Source: JBEKYD01 sp052325345 | Lineage (GTDB): Bacteria > Acidobacteriota > Terriglobia > Bryobacterales > Bryobacteraceae | DNA: 30,567 bases | Assembly: GCA_052325345.1 (NCBI GenBank) | Contig: JBKQVG010000168.1 | Location: 1 to 30,567 of the forward strand | Reading direction: 5' to 3' | Shown: in pieces, positions 15,494-22,756 of the stretch | Numbering within the stretch: position 1 is the first letter of the stretch | Layout: every line of letters begins with the position of its first letter | Made by a program: the position numbers and the translations under genes | The notes under the pieces: generated by a model | Databases searched by the model: none | What the model was told of the DNA's origin: nothing | Seen by the model: only the letters and a program-made list of their open reading frames with translations

Positions 15494-16774
15494 TCAGCGG
15501 CGGAAGGCGCCCCGTCCGGCAAAGCGCGAGTGCCCAGCGAGCCGTTCCTCAATCCGGAGAAACTGGTTGAATTTCGCTACCCGCTCGCTTCGGCAGCCCG
15601 AACCGGTTTTGATGTGACCGGCGCCGGTCGCAACCGTCAGGTCCGCAATGAAGGTGTCCTCGGTTTCGCCGGATCTGTGGGAGACGAAGCACCGGTAGGC
15701 GTTGCGGGCGGCCAGTTCCATGGTGTCCAGGGTTTCGGTCACCGTACCGATCTGGTTCAACTTGATGAGGATCGCGTTGCCGATGCCTTTGTCGATTCCT
15801 TCTTGCAGGATTTTGGGATTGGTGCAGAACACGTCGTCCCCGACCAGCTCGATTTTGTTCCCCAGAGCGACCGTCAAATTCCGCCAGCCGTCCCAATCGT
15901 TTTCGCCCATGCCGTCCTCGAGGAGCACGATCGGATACTGATTGGCCCACGATTCCCAGATCTTGATCAGCTCGCCGGAGCTGATCGCTTTCTTGGTGGA
16001 TTTGAAGAGCACGTACTTGCCGTCGTCCCACATTTCGCTGGCGGCCGGGTCGAGGCAAATCGAGATATCGGTGGACGGCTTGTAGCCGGCTTTCGTGATG
16101 GCTTCCAAAATAAGCTCGACCGCCTCCTCGTTGGATTTCAAATCTGGAGCGAAGCCGCCCTCATCGCCCACGGCGGTGCTGTATCCTTTGCCTTTCAGCA
16201 CCTGTTTAAGTGTGTGGAAGGTCTCCATGCCCATGCGAATGGACTCGGCAAACGATGGCGCATTGTGCGGCGCGATCATGAATTCCTGGAAATCCACGGT
16301 ATTGTCGGCGTGCTTGCCGCCATTGAGTACGTTCATGCAGGGCACGGGAAGCGTGCAGGCGTTGGCGCCGCCAAGGTACCGGTACAAGGGCAGGGAGTGA
16401 GCGCTGGCCGCGGCGCGAGCGGCGGCCATGGAGACGGCGAGAATCGCATTGGCGCCCAGTTTCCCCTTGTTGGGAGTTCCGTCGGCGTCAATCATGGCCT
16501 GATCGACGGCGCGCTGGTTAGTGGCATCCCGGCCCAGAACGGCGGCGGCGAGTTCCTTTCCAACGTGGCCCGCGGCCTTCTTGACGCCCTTGCCGCCATA
16601 CCGCTGCTTATCGTCGTCACGCAACTCGGCGGCTTCCTTTTCTCCCGTCGATGCTCCCGAAGGAACGGCCGCGGCGCCGACCGCGCCCCCGTCGAGCCCG
16701 ACCTCGGCCTCAACGGTGGGATTGCCGCGAGAGTCGAGGATCTCACGGCCCACCACGCTTACGATTTTGGTCAT
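15494..16774 (-). CDS. eno: Enolase
   Basis: This is phosphopyruvate hydratase, which converts 2-phosphoglycerate to phosphoenolpyruvate in glycolysis. At 426 residues it is of normal length. It has the N-terminal REILDSRGNPTVEAEV, the Mg and catalytic segments LLEDGMGENDW, LVGDDVFCTNP and ILIKLNQIGT, then SHRSGETEDTFIADL and CRSERVAKFNQFLRIEE near the C-terminus. The start is fixed by GGAGT lying 6 nt before the ATG. A sigma70-like promoter lies 80-110 bp upstream. PEP made here is also the substrate or product of the dikinase encoded at the end of the window, though the genes are far apart. Confidence 0.97.
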   Translation of the reverse strand: MTKIVSVVGREILDSRGNPTVEAEVGLDGGAVGAAAVPSGASTGEKEAAELRDDDKQRYGGKGVKKAAGHVGKELAAAVLGRDATNQRAVDQAMIDADGTPNKGKLGANAILAVSMAAARAAASAHSLPLYRYLGGANACTLPVPCMNVLNGGKHADNTVDFQEFMIAPHNAPSFAESIRMGMETFHTLKQVLKGKGYSTAVGDEGGFAPDLKSNEEAVELILEAITKAGYKPSTDISICLDPAASEMWDDGKYVLFKSTKKAISSGELIKIWESWANQYPIVLLEDGMGENDWDGWRNLTVALGNKIELVGDDVFCTNPKILQEGIDKGIGNAILIKLNQIGTVTETLDTMELAARNAYRCFVSHRSGETEDTFIADLTVATGAGHIKTGSGCRSERVAKFNQFLRIEERLAGHSRFAGRGAFRR

Positions 16775-16854
16775 CTATGACTCCTTGTGCGTTGCGAATG
16801 AGGAATAAAACGCGGATCGAAAATGAAAACGCTGCTACGCGATTTCGAAGCTCG

Positions 16855-16883
16855 ACTATAACTCATGGCACCGATCCGGGCAA
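16855..16883 (-). promoter_or_regulatory. Sigma70-type promoter of enolase
   Basis: On the minus strand TTGCCC (16883-16878) and TATAGT (16860-16855) are separated by exactly 17 bp. Transcription would start near 16848, giving a leader of about 74 nt. Confidence 0.65.
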
Positions 16884-16920
16884 TGCAGCTCATGCCGCGC
16901 GCGCGTCCCAAGCCGCGGGG

Positions 16921-17649
16921 TTACTCCGGCGAATTCGCGGGCGGGGAGGGGACACTCCCGTTCCGCAGCACGAACGCCAGATCCTTGAAGACACCGGCCG
17001 ACAGGGAAAGACGGCGCAGCTTTGCGACTGTCCGCTCCACGTCATAGGGCGCCGCCCCAAGCGTGACCCGCCCGTCCTGCCAAATCGCATAGCGCGCCTC
17101 GGCTCGGCCGTGCTTCGGCTGTCCGACACTTCCGGGGTTGAGGAGCAAGCGGGTTTCCAGAGAGCGGAGGAAGGGGATGTGGGTATGGCCCACGAGTTCC
17201 ATGTCGACACCCGGCGCAACTTCATCGGCCAGCCACAAAGGCGAGTCTTCCCGGCGGTATTCAAATAGCGGATCGGATGGCGCCGCATGACACATCGAAA
17301 AGCGGGTTTCCTCCGCGGCCGCCGTGGCCGTCAGAGGAAGATTGCGCAGATAGCGCCGGCGCCCTTCGTCGAGCACGGAGCGCGTATAGCGCCCGGTTTC
17401 TTCCGCCATGGCGCGAAAGCGGGCGGAGCAGCGCGGGTCTTCATCGAAGCCCACGGAGTGATCGTGATTGCCGCGCACGACCATCGCGGCCTTCTCGCGC
17501 ACGAAATCGACGGCTTCCGCGGGATTCGGCCCGTAGTTCACCAGGTCGCCCAGCACCCAGAGCCGATCGAAATCGCACGGCAGGGCGCCGATGGCCTCGA
17601 GATTCGCATGAAGATCCGAAACGATCAGCACTCGCACTGGCTTTGCCAC
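16921..17649 (-). CDS. Calcineurin-like metallophosphoesterase (YfcE/MJ0936 type)
   Basis: From a GTG at 17649 this encodes 242 residues. All phosphoesterase motifs are present: SDLHAN (Asp12, His14), GDLVNYGPNP (34-43), GNHD (60-63), a His at 121 (CHAAPSD) and GHTH (154-157), followed by NPGSVGQPKHG. These bind the two-metal centre. Family members act as phosphodiesterases or as ApaH-like hydrolases; the substrate here is unknown. The frame is open to 17946, but the part before VRVLIVSDLHAN has no family likeness and overlaps the divergent ATPase gene, so a late start is preferred; GTG at about 17634 is an alternative. The gene ends 38 bp upstream of the enolase promoter. Confidence 0.88.
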   Translation of the reverse strand: MAKPVRVLIVSDLHANLEAIGALPCDFDRLWVLGDLVNYGPNPAEAVDFVREKAAMVVRGNHDHSVGFDEDPRCSARFRAMAEETGRYTRSVLDEGRRRYLRNLPLTATAAAEETRFSMCHAAPSDPLFEYRREDSPLWLADEVAPGVDMELVGHTHIPFLRSLETRLLLNPGSVGQPKHGRAEARYAIWQDGRVTLGAAPYDVERTVAKLRRLSLSAGVFKDLAFVLRNGSVPSPPANSPE

Positions 17650-17716
17650 ATCCGCCGCGGCGGCTCGATTCGAACAGGATTGCGGCGTTCCGCTCCTTGC
17701 TGCTATTCTCCCATCA

Positions 17717-17740
17717 GGCGGTGGAGTTCGCCAGACCGCC
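17717..17740. repeat. Inverted repeat in the divergent intergenic region
   Basis: GGCGGT (17717-17722) and ACCGCC (17735-17740) form a 6-bp stem with a 12-nt loop between the metallophosphoesterase and ATPase genes. The function is unknown and chance is possible in GC-rich DNA. Confidence 0.3.
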
Positions 17741-17781
17741 GCTCTCCAGCGGCCAATGACTCCTGCGGCGGGAATTGCTGT

Positions 17782-17802
17782 AGGGGTTCGGGCCGAATCC
17801 CT
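17782..17802. promoter_or_regulatory. 21-bp near-perfect palindrome upstream of the AAA+ ATPase gene, operator-like
   Basis: The arms AGGGGTTCGG and CCGAATCCCT surround a single central G at 17792. Nine of ten positions pair, and the remaining pair is G-T. A one-base centre disfavours an RNA hairpin and favours a dimeric DNA-binding protein site. It lies 35 bp before the proposed ATG at 17837, and just upstream of an AT-rich run (TTTAATAT) that may be the -10 region. Confidence 0.45.
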
Positions 17803-17836
17803 CACAGCTAGATTTAATATCGGAGACCGGCATCCA

Positions 17837-18577
17837 ATGGAACGGCAAATTCCCTTCATGGGGATGGCGAAGGAGGTACATCGCCTGAGTTTGGCCTTTG
17901 GAACGGGCGATCCGCTGTTGCTGCTGGGTCCCCAGGGGAGCGGCAAGACCAGGCTTATTGGGGAAGCGCTCTCTCACAATCGCCACGTGCTATATATCGC
18001 CTGGGAGCAGAGCCTGCATGCCTTACTCGCGGCAATGGCGCGGGCTCTAATTGCGGCGCGGCACGCAGATTTCATGGGGCGCGCGAAACCGGGCGCCGAT
18101 CCGGAGTCCTGGCTCGCGGTTCAAACCAGTATTCACCTCAAAGGGCTCTTATGGACCGCGATGGAAAGCTCACCCGTGCCGATGGTGCTGGATGGGATTG
18201 CGGGTGCAAGTTTCCCCGCTTATCGTTTCCTGCAGCGGATTTCCCATACGCCCGGCATGGCGCTTTTCGCGTCCTCGCGGGACGCTTTCAGCCTGGGAGC
18301 ATTGGCCAGACTCTTCTGGAATCCGGCTAAGACACTGACTCTGCGAGCGCTCCCGGAACGGGACGCCGAACGACTGTTCGAAGCAGCCGCCGCCCACTTC
18401 AGACTGCGCAACCTGGACCTCGATGCGTTTCGTGAAAAAGTGCTGGACAGCGCCCGCGGCAACCCGGGGCAGATACTCGAGATGTGCCGGCTCGCCACTC
18501 AACCGCGGTATCGCGCGGGCCGCTCGATCAAGTTCGGTCCGCTGCGCATTGACACGGTGATGAAATTCACGCCGTAG
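17837..18577 (+). CDS. AAA+/P-loop ATPase of unknown role
   Basis: From the ATG at 17837 this is a 246-residue single-domain ATPase. Walker A is GPQGSGKT (31-38) after the strand PLLLL; a Walker B-like strand VPMVLDGI follows at about 115-122, and a sensor-1-like SSRD at about 150. The C-terminal third resembles the winged or helical lid of ORC/Cdc6- or STAND-like ATPases (ERDAERLFEAAAAHF, then ARGNPGQILEMCRLA). There is no membrane span. GGAG lies 11 nt before this ATG; an in-frame ATG at 17756 would add 27 residues without likeness and include the palindrome. It converges on the helical-repeat gene, with 44 bp between. Partner and substrate are unknown. Confidence 0.75.
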   Translation: MERQIPFMGMAKEVHRLSLAFGTGDPLLLLGPQGSGKTRLIGEALSHNRHVLYIAWEQSLHALLAAMARALIAARHADFMGRAKPGADPESWLAVQTSIHLKGLLWTAMESSPVPMVLDGIAGASFPAYRFLQRISHTPGMALFASSRDAFSLGALARLFWNPAKTLTLRALPERDAERLFEAAAAHFRLRNLDLDAFREKVLDSARGNPGQILEMCRLATQPRYRAGRSIKFGPLRIDTVMKFTP

Positions 18578-18621
18578 AGGCCGCGTCATTTCCTGTCCGC
18601 CGAGCGTCTTGGTTCAGGGCT

Positions 18622-19593
18622 TTACTGGAATTTCCGGAGCGTAGCGTTCAACCGCAGCAAGGTTCTCAGAACCTCATCTCGCGCCCGAACAAGCGGCGGT
18701 TTCGAAGAGCGGCGGATCAACTCCGTATCGATCGCCGCCAGGGATTGCGGAGCGAGGGCCGCGAGCGCCTCTTCGGCGTCCTTCCAGACGTACCAGGGCA
18801 GGTGACCCAGCACGCGCACCAGACTCTCCGCCGCGGAGACTCTGTCCTGTGCATTCGCCGCGGACGAAGCGATCCGCGCAGCCCTGGCCACCAGTTCGGG
18901 ATCGCGTTCCGCCAGAAGCGGCCGCAGTTCGACCCAGTGCCGCGGTTCGACGCCGATTTCCGAAAGCAGGCCCAACACGCTGCGCCGGCGGCAGAGACTG
19001 GAGGGAGTCTCCTCTTCGGCGCTGGGAAGCGGTGTTACGGCCGAGAACACTAATGCGTTTCGAGCCGCCGGCCCCAACCTTCGGAGCCCGTCTTCGGCCG
19101 CTATTCGGCACATGCCGTCTTCGAGCGCCCGGTCCAAACAGGGGATTGCTTCAGCACGTTCAAAATCCGCCAGCGTCTCGATCACGCCGGGAAGATTGCG
19201 CTTTCTCGAAAAATCGAGGAGGACTTCGAACGTTCCAGTGTCGCGCCACGCGCCGAGGCGCCGGCCGGCGGTGTTCCTGACGGCATCCTCCGCAAACTGG
19301 AGCTGTGGGTCCGCGACCCGGCCCGGCGCTTGCAGGTACTCGATAAGCACGTCCCTGGCTCCCAGCCGGGCGAGCGCCTCGACCGCCCACATTCTGGGCT
19401 GTGGCACGCTGGCGATCCGGCCCGACAATAAGAATTCGCGCAAGGGAGGGATGGCCCTTGGGCCGCAGGCGGCCAACTCCTCGATGGCAGACTGGCCGTC
19501 GACCAGAGATTGAAGGCAGTCCAGCAGCCCGGAAATCTCCGCATCGCCGGGCGGGATGTCGCTATTGGCGCGCTTCAGTCTTGTTGGCTTCAT
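18622..19593 (-). CDS. HEAT-repeat-like helical protein, third gene of the dynamin operon
   Basis: This 323-residue protein is almost wholly alpha-helical, with a spacing of helix pairs typical of HEAT/ARM repeats. Examples are AAC-GPRAIPPLREFLLSG (about 43-58), MWAVEALARLGARDVLIEYL (about 68-87), FEVLLDFSRKRNLPGVIETL (near 122-141) and ERAEAIPCLDRALED. Such solenoids serve as protein scaffolds; no catalytic motif is seen and there is no membrane span. AGAGG lies 4 nt before the ATG at 19593 and supports this start, which places the first 32 nt inside the preceding gene. This overlap and the common strand point to co-expression with the PH-like protein and the dynamin-like GTPase. Confidence 0.72.
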   Translation of the reverse strand: MKPTRLKRANSDIPPGDAEISGLLDCLQSLVDGQSAIEELAACGPRAIPPLREFLLSGRIASVPQPRMWAVEALARLGARDVLIEYLQAPGRVADPQLQFAEDAVRNTAGRRLGAWRDTGTFEVLLDFSRKRNLPGVIETLADFERAEAIPCLDRALEDGMCRIAAEDGLRRLGPAARNALVFSAVTPLPSAEEETPSSLCRRRSVLGLLSEIGVEPRHWVELRPLLAERDPELVARAARIASSAANAQDRVSAAESLVRVLGHLPWYVWKDAEEALAALAPQSLAAIDTELIRRSSKPPLVRARDEVLRTLLRLNATLRKFQ

Positions 19594-20464
19594 TGCACCT
19601 CTTTTGAATTTCGAGCGACACCGCGAAATCCTCCGCGGCTCGCCGGCAATCCGGGCTGCTGTCGGCCGCTATCGGAATCCGCCACCCGGAACCGTCGTTC
19701 AGGTCCACTTGGAGAATGTGCCCGCGTTGACCGGATGTCACGCCGGCGCTTTCGAAGGCGTCGAGTGGAGCATACGACGCGATGCTTCCGTATGGAGAAT
19801 ATGACCCCATCACCCGGTCCGTGATCCAAAGCAGCCGCCTGCCGGTCACCGCCAGCAAATCGCCCGCGATCCAGTGACGGTGTGGAATCGACAGGGTTCT
19901 CGATCGGACCTTCCTCGCTGGTTGGAAAACCTGCGCCAGAATGGCTTCTCCGGGGTCCAGTTCGCGCGTTAAGGCATTGCCGAATTTGATATCGAGGCCG
20001 GTTCCGGTGCCGGCCTCCAGTACCGCCGCCGGCTGGGCGCCGGGCAACAACTTATCCCGGAAGCGGCGCATGAACCGGGAGGCCGATGGGAAGCCGCGGG
20101 TATTGTAAGGGACGGTGTAGTCGAATCCGGATCCGGCGAAGCGTAGCCACCCTTTCAGAAGCATGTGCCCCGATTCGACCGCAGAGATCCGCTCGATCGC
20201 GCATCGGCGAGGCGGTTCCCCCGTGCTCGGGTGAGAAACGATGTAAAGCGTACGGCCCTTTAGAAGCAGGACGCGCGGCGGATATGACGACCGCCCGAAC
20301 CAATCGGGATCGTCGCGTGGCAGGAAAAGCCCCGCATCGAAGGCGGCCAGGACAGACGGCAATTCAAAATCGGGCGGGCAGTCGCCGGTCGAGCGAAGCT
20401 CGAAAGCCACGATGTACTGTCGGGAATCCATTGCCGGACACTCACCCATAACTTCGATGCCCAC
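19562..20464 (-). CDS. Unrecognised protein with two PH-like domains, second gene of the dynamin operon
   Basis: I do not recognise a named family. The 300-residue protein seems to contain two related beta-rich units, each beginning with a strand pair of the bacterial-PH type: RVLLLKGRTLYIVSHPS (about 64-80) and DLLAVTGRRLLWITDRV (about 202-218). Each is followed by a polar loop, further strands and a final helix (FPSASRFMRRFRDKLL and CRRAAEDFAVSL). Bacterial PH domains often bind proteins or membranes. There is no signal or membrane segment. The GTG at 20464 directly follows the GTPase stop (20467-20465); ATG at 20449 or 20431 is also possible, as no strong ribosome binding site decides. Coupling to the GTPase suggests a partner or recruitment factor. 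Confidence 0.65.
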   Translation of the reverse strand: MGIEVMGECPAMDSRQYIVAFELRSTGDCPPDFELPSVLAAFDAGLFLPRDDPDWFGRSSYPPRVLLLKGRTLYIVSHPSTGEPPRRCAIERISAVESGHMLLKGWLRFAGSGFDYTVPYNTRGFPSASRFMRRFRDKLLPGAQPAAVLEAGTGTGLDIKFGNALTRELDPGEAILAQVFQPARKVRSRTLSIPHRHWIAGDLLAVTGRRLLWITDRVMGSYSPYGSIASYAPLDAFESAGVTSGQRGHILQVDLNDGSGWRIPIAADSSPDCRRAAEDFAVSLEIQKRCNEANKTEARQ

Positions 20465-22534
20465 TCACGCGGGAGTACCGGGCGCACTCTCCGGCGCCGC
20501 GCTTTCAGAAGAGGCGGCGGCGAAAGCCGCGAGATCGTCGTGGAGCGCCCGCTCGTCCTCAACGCCGGCCCTATTGGCCGCCATCGGGTCCAAATGCGCC
20601 CGGTACGCATCGGCGTAACAGTTAAACCGCTCCTGCAATTCGGTGAAAGTCTTACGCACCCACGACTGCAGTACGCGCGCATAGATAGCGACGGCGTCCG
20701 TAATCCGGTCCCCGGCTTGCGTTTTGATCCGCCGCTCCACTCGCGCCACCGCCCAACGGCGGCCCAACAGCGAGGCCGTCCCACCCGGAACGACGTCGAT
20801 TTCGAGGTTACCCAAATCGAAACGGGGCATATTCTTCATTACATCCAGTAACTCGTCCCGTTCCGGCCCGTTTTCGAGTTGGAGCGCCATGGCCGTTCTG
20901 GCAAGTACGATTCCGGCGTTACGGGCTGCCTCCTCGATGGCGGACGCGATCCGCGCCGCACGCGCGGCGGCAGCCTGCTCCAGCTTGTTCTTGACGAGGT
21001 CTTTGCCGGTTGCGCTTGCACCCGAGTCCCAGGCGTCGATCAGATTGTTCGCGGCTGTCCGAATGAAGCCCTGCGCGCATTCCCGGAGCGCGTCGGTCAT
21101 ATCGACCGAAGCGGTCCGCGCCTCGGCAATTTTCCCGGCAGCCGTTCTGAGCTCCGTTTCCAAATTCCGCACCTTGCCCGGGTCGATCCTGGGTTCGGGC
21201 CGCGAGCGCTTCAGGCGCACCTTGAGCGCGGCCTCCACTCCAAGCCGAAGGGCGCCGATCTTCCGATTCAGCGACTGCCGCGCCAGTTCCGCGTGACGGC
21301 CGTAAAGTGGAAGGATCTCCGTATCGAGCCATTGTTCGAGCAGGCCGCCGCACTCGGGCTTGATGCTGATCGCATGCACCGGCAGTTCCAAACCCAAATC
21401 CGAGCGGATATGGCCGGCCACGTAATGCAGCGCGCGCTCCCGGTCCGCCGGCGCCAGCAAATCCGCCTTGCTCAACAGCACGGACGCCGGAATGCCGGCA
21501 TCGTAGAGCGTCTGAATCGTGGCCAGATCGTCCCCGGTCAGGGTTGAGCCGGCATCGATCAACACGACTCCCAAATCGCACCGGGGAAGATAAGCCCTGG
21601 TTTCGGCGGCGCCGGAAGTGGCCAGCGAGCCAAGACCCGGCGTGTCCACATAAACAACTCCTTCCCGAAGCCTTTGCGCCGGCAACTCCACGACAATGCG
21701 GGTTACGTGCCGGAGGTTCGCGGGGTTGTGCCGCTCGGTAACGAATTCCGCCAGCCGCTCCATGCCGAATTGCTCCGGCTTCCGGTCGGCGAACCAGGCG
21801 GTAGCGCGCGGCTCGGGGCCGTAAGCCAGGCGCGTCGGCACGGCGGTGACCGGGTTTACCCCCACCGGCAGCAGGTCCTGCCCGACAATATGGTTCAGTA
21901 GAGACGATTTTCCGGAACTGACCCTGCCGAAAACGGCGATTTCGAACGTATCCGTTTCCAGCCGCTCGACGATGGTCGCTAACGCCGGCCGAAACTCGAC
22001 CAAGCCGTGTTGGTTAATGGCCCGTTCGAGCGCTTTGACCAGCCCGACGTCGCCGCCGGCCTCCTCCAGGCGCCGCAGCCGCTGTTCCAGGTCGGCGCAC
22101 TGGCCTTGCGCCAAGTATGTATCCAACCTGGAAACGATGCCCTGAATTTCGTCGACGAGCCCGGCGATCTCGACAGCGGCCGCATCCGCCAGCTCGCCGT
22201 AACCGGCCATTCGCTTCGGACGGCACTCGTCGAAGGCAATATCCACAAACCCAAGCGTCACTCGAATCGAGCGAAGCGACCCGATATGCGGCGCGGGAAT
22301 CGGAACGCCCTGGCTATCGAGGACGCGAACCAACTGAGCACGCATCCGGGCGATGTAGTCCTGGACCACTCTGGCTTGCGCAGGCGAGATGTCCGGCTTG
22401 AATTTAGGGAATGGCGACCGCGACTGGGAAGCGGCAAGAGTCGCCTCAATCTCGGATAGCAGCTTATCGGCGTATTGACAGCTCGTCAGCAGATGCAACC
22501 GCTGCGACGGGTTGAGGTGGCCGGGCGTGCTCAC
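20465..22534 (-). CDS. Bacterial dynamin-like GTPase, first gene of a three-gene operon
   Basis: This 689-residue protein has the layout of bacterial dynamin-like proteins. A helical N-terminal part (about 1-190) is followed by a GTPase domain with G1 GRVSSGKS (203-210), switch Thr in NPVTAVPT (227-234), G3 DTPG (297-300) and G4 SKAD (355-358), then a long helical stalk (about 410-680). No strong membrane span is present; a moderately hydrophobic, Arg-rich region after EIDVVPGG (about 578-600) is the likely lipid-contact tip. Expected action is GTP-driven assembly on membranes. The GTG start at 22534 has GAGAGGA 9 nt upstream. A good promoter lies about 70 bp further upstream, and a second, divergent dynamin-like gene begins beyond it. 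Confidence 0.88.
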   Translation of the reverse strand: MSTPGHLNPSQRLHLLTSCQYADKLLSEIEATLAASQSRSPFPKFKPDISPAQARVVQDYIARMRAQLVRVLDSQGVPIPAPHIGSLRSIRVTLGFVDIAFDECRPKRMAGYGELADAAAVEIAGLVDEIQGIVSRLDTYLAQGQCADLEQRLRRLEEAGGDVGLVKALERAINQHGLVEFRPALATIVERLETDTFEIAVFGRVSSGKSSLLNHIVGQDLLPVGVNPVTAVPTRLAYGPEPRATAWFADRKPEQFGMERLAEFVTERHNPANLRHVTRIVVELPAQRLREGVVYVDTPGLGSLATSGAAETRAYLPRCDLGVVLIDAGSTLTGDDLATIQTLYDAGIPASVLLSKADLLAPADRERALHYVAGHIRSDLGLELPVHAISIKPECGGLLEQWLDTEILPLYGRHAELARQSLNRKIGALRLGVEAALKVRLKRSRPEPRIDPGKVRNLETELRTAAGKIAEARTASVDMTDALRECAQGFIRTAANNLIDAWDSGASATGKDLVKNKLEQAAAARAARIASAIEEAARNAGIVLARTAMALQLENGPERDELLDVMKNMPRFDLGNLEIDVVPGGTASLLGRRWAVARVERRIKTQAGDRITDAVAIYARVLQSWVRKTFTELQERFNCYADAYRAHLDPMAANRAGVEDERALHDDLAAFAAASSESAAPESAPGTPA

Positions 22535-22606
22535 AACCAGAAGTCCTCTCTGTAGGAGTCATCTTCCCCCGAGGGGCGGTTGCGGCGAACTCCAACGCCT
22601 ACGTTC

Positions 22607-22635
22607 ATTATGGCCGAAGCCCGACAGCCGGTCAA
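22607..22635 (-). promoter_or_regulatory. Sigma70-type promoter of the dynamin operon
   Basis: On the minus strand TTGACC (22635-22630) and CATAAT (22612-22607) are separated by exactly 17 bp. Each differs from consensus by one base. Transcription would start near 22600 and give a leader of about 65 nt before the GTG at 22534. Confidence 0.7.
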
Positions 22636-22666
22636 ACGCAGGTAGCGTGACGCTTTGAAAGGACGC

Positions 22667-22672
22667 TATAAT
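22667..22672 (+). promoter_or_regulatory. Perfect -10 hexamer for the divergent second dynamin-like gene
   Basis: TATAAT on the plus strand lies 85 nt before the ATG at 22757. No -35 box is found 16-18 bp upstream (the bases there read about AGCGTG), so this may need an activator or be weak. The presumed -35 of the opposing promoter lies 32 bp away, so the two promoters could compete. Confidence 0.45.
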
Positions 22673-22736
22673 CTAATTTAGACCGCCGGTGATGGAGCCC
22701 GCCATCAACCGTCTCGGGCTCGTCTCGGGAATGATG

Positions 22737-22755
22737 GCTCCTACTTGCGAGGAGC
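22737..22755 (+). promoter_or_regulatory. Stem-loop covering the ribosome binding site of the second dynamin-like gene
   Basis: GCTCCT (22737-22742) and AGGAGC (22750-22755) form a perfect 6-bp stem with the 7-nt loop ACTTGCG. The downstream arm is the only Shine-Dalgarno-like sequence before the ATG at 22757. If that start is used, the hairpin would mask it. Confidence 0.4.
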
Positions 22756-22756
22756 T

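Noticed and set aside
15530..16780. 416-residue plus-strand frame opposite enolase
   Set aside because: Enolase on the minus strand has all its catalytic motifs; the antisense frame has none.
17650..17946. Longer N-terminus for the metallophosphoesterase
   Set aside because: It would overlap the divergent ATPase gene and has no homologous pattern before VRVLIVSDLHAN.
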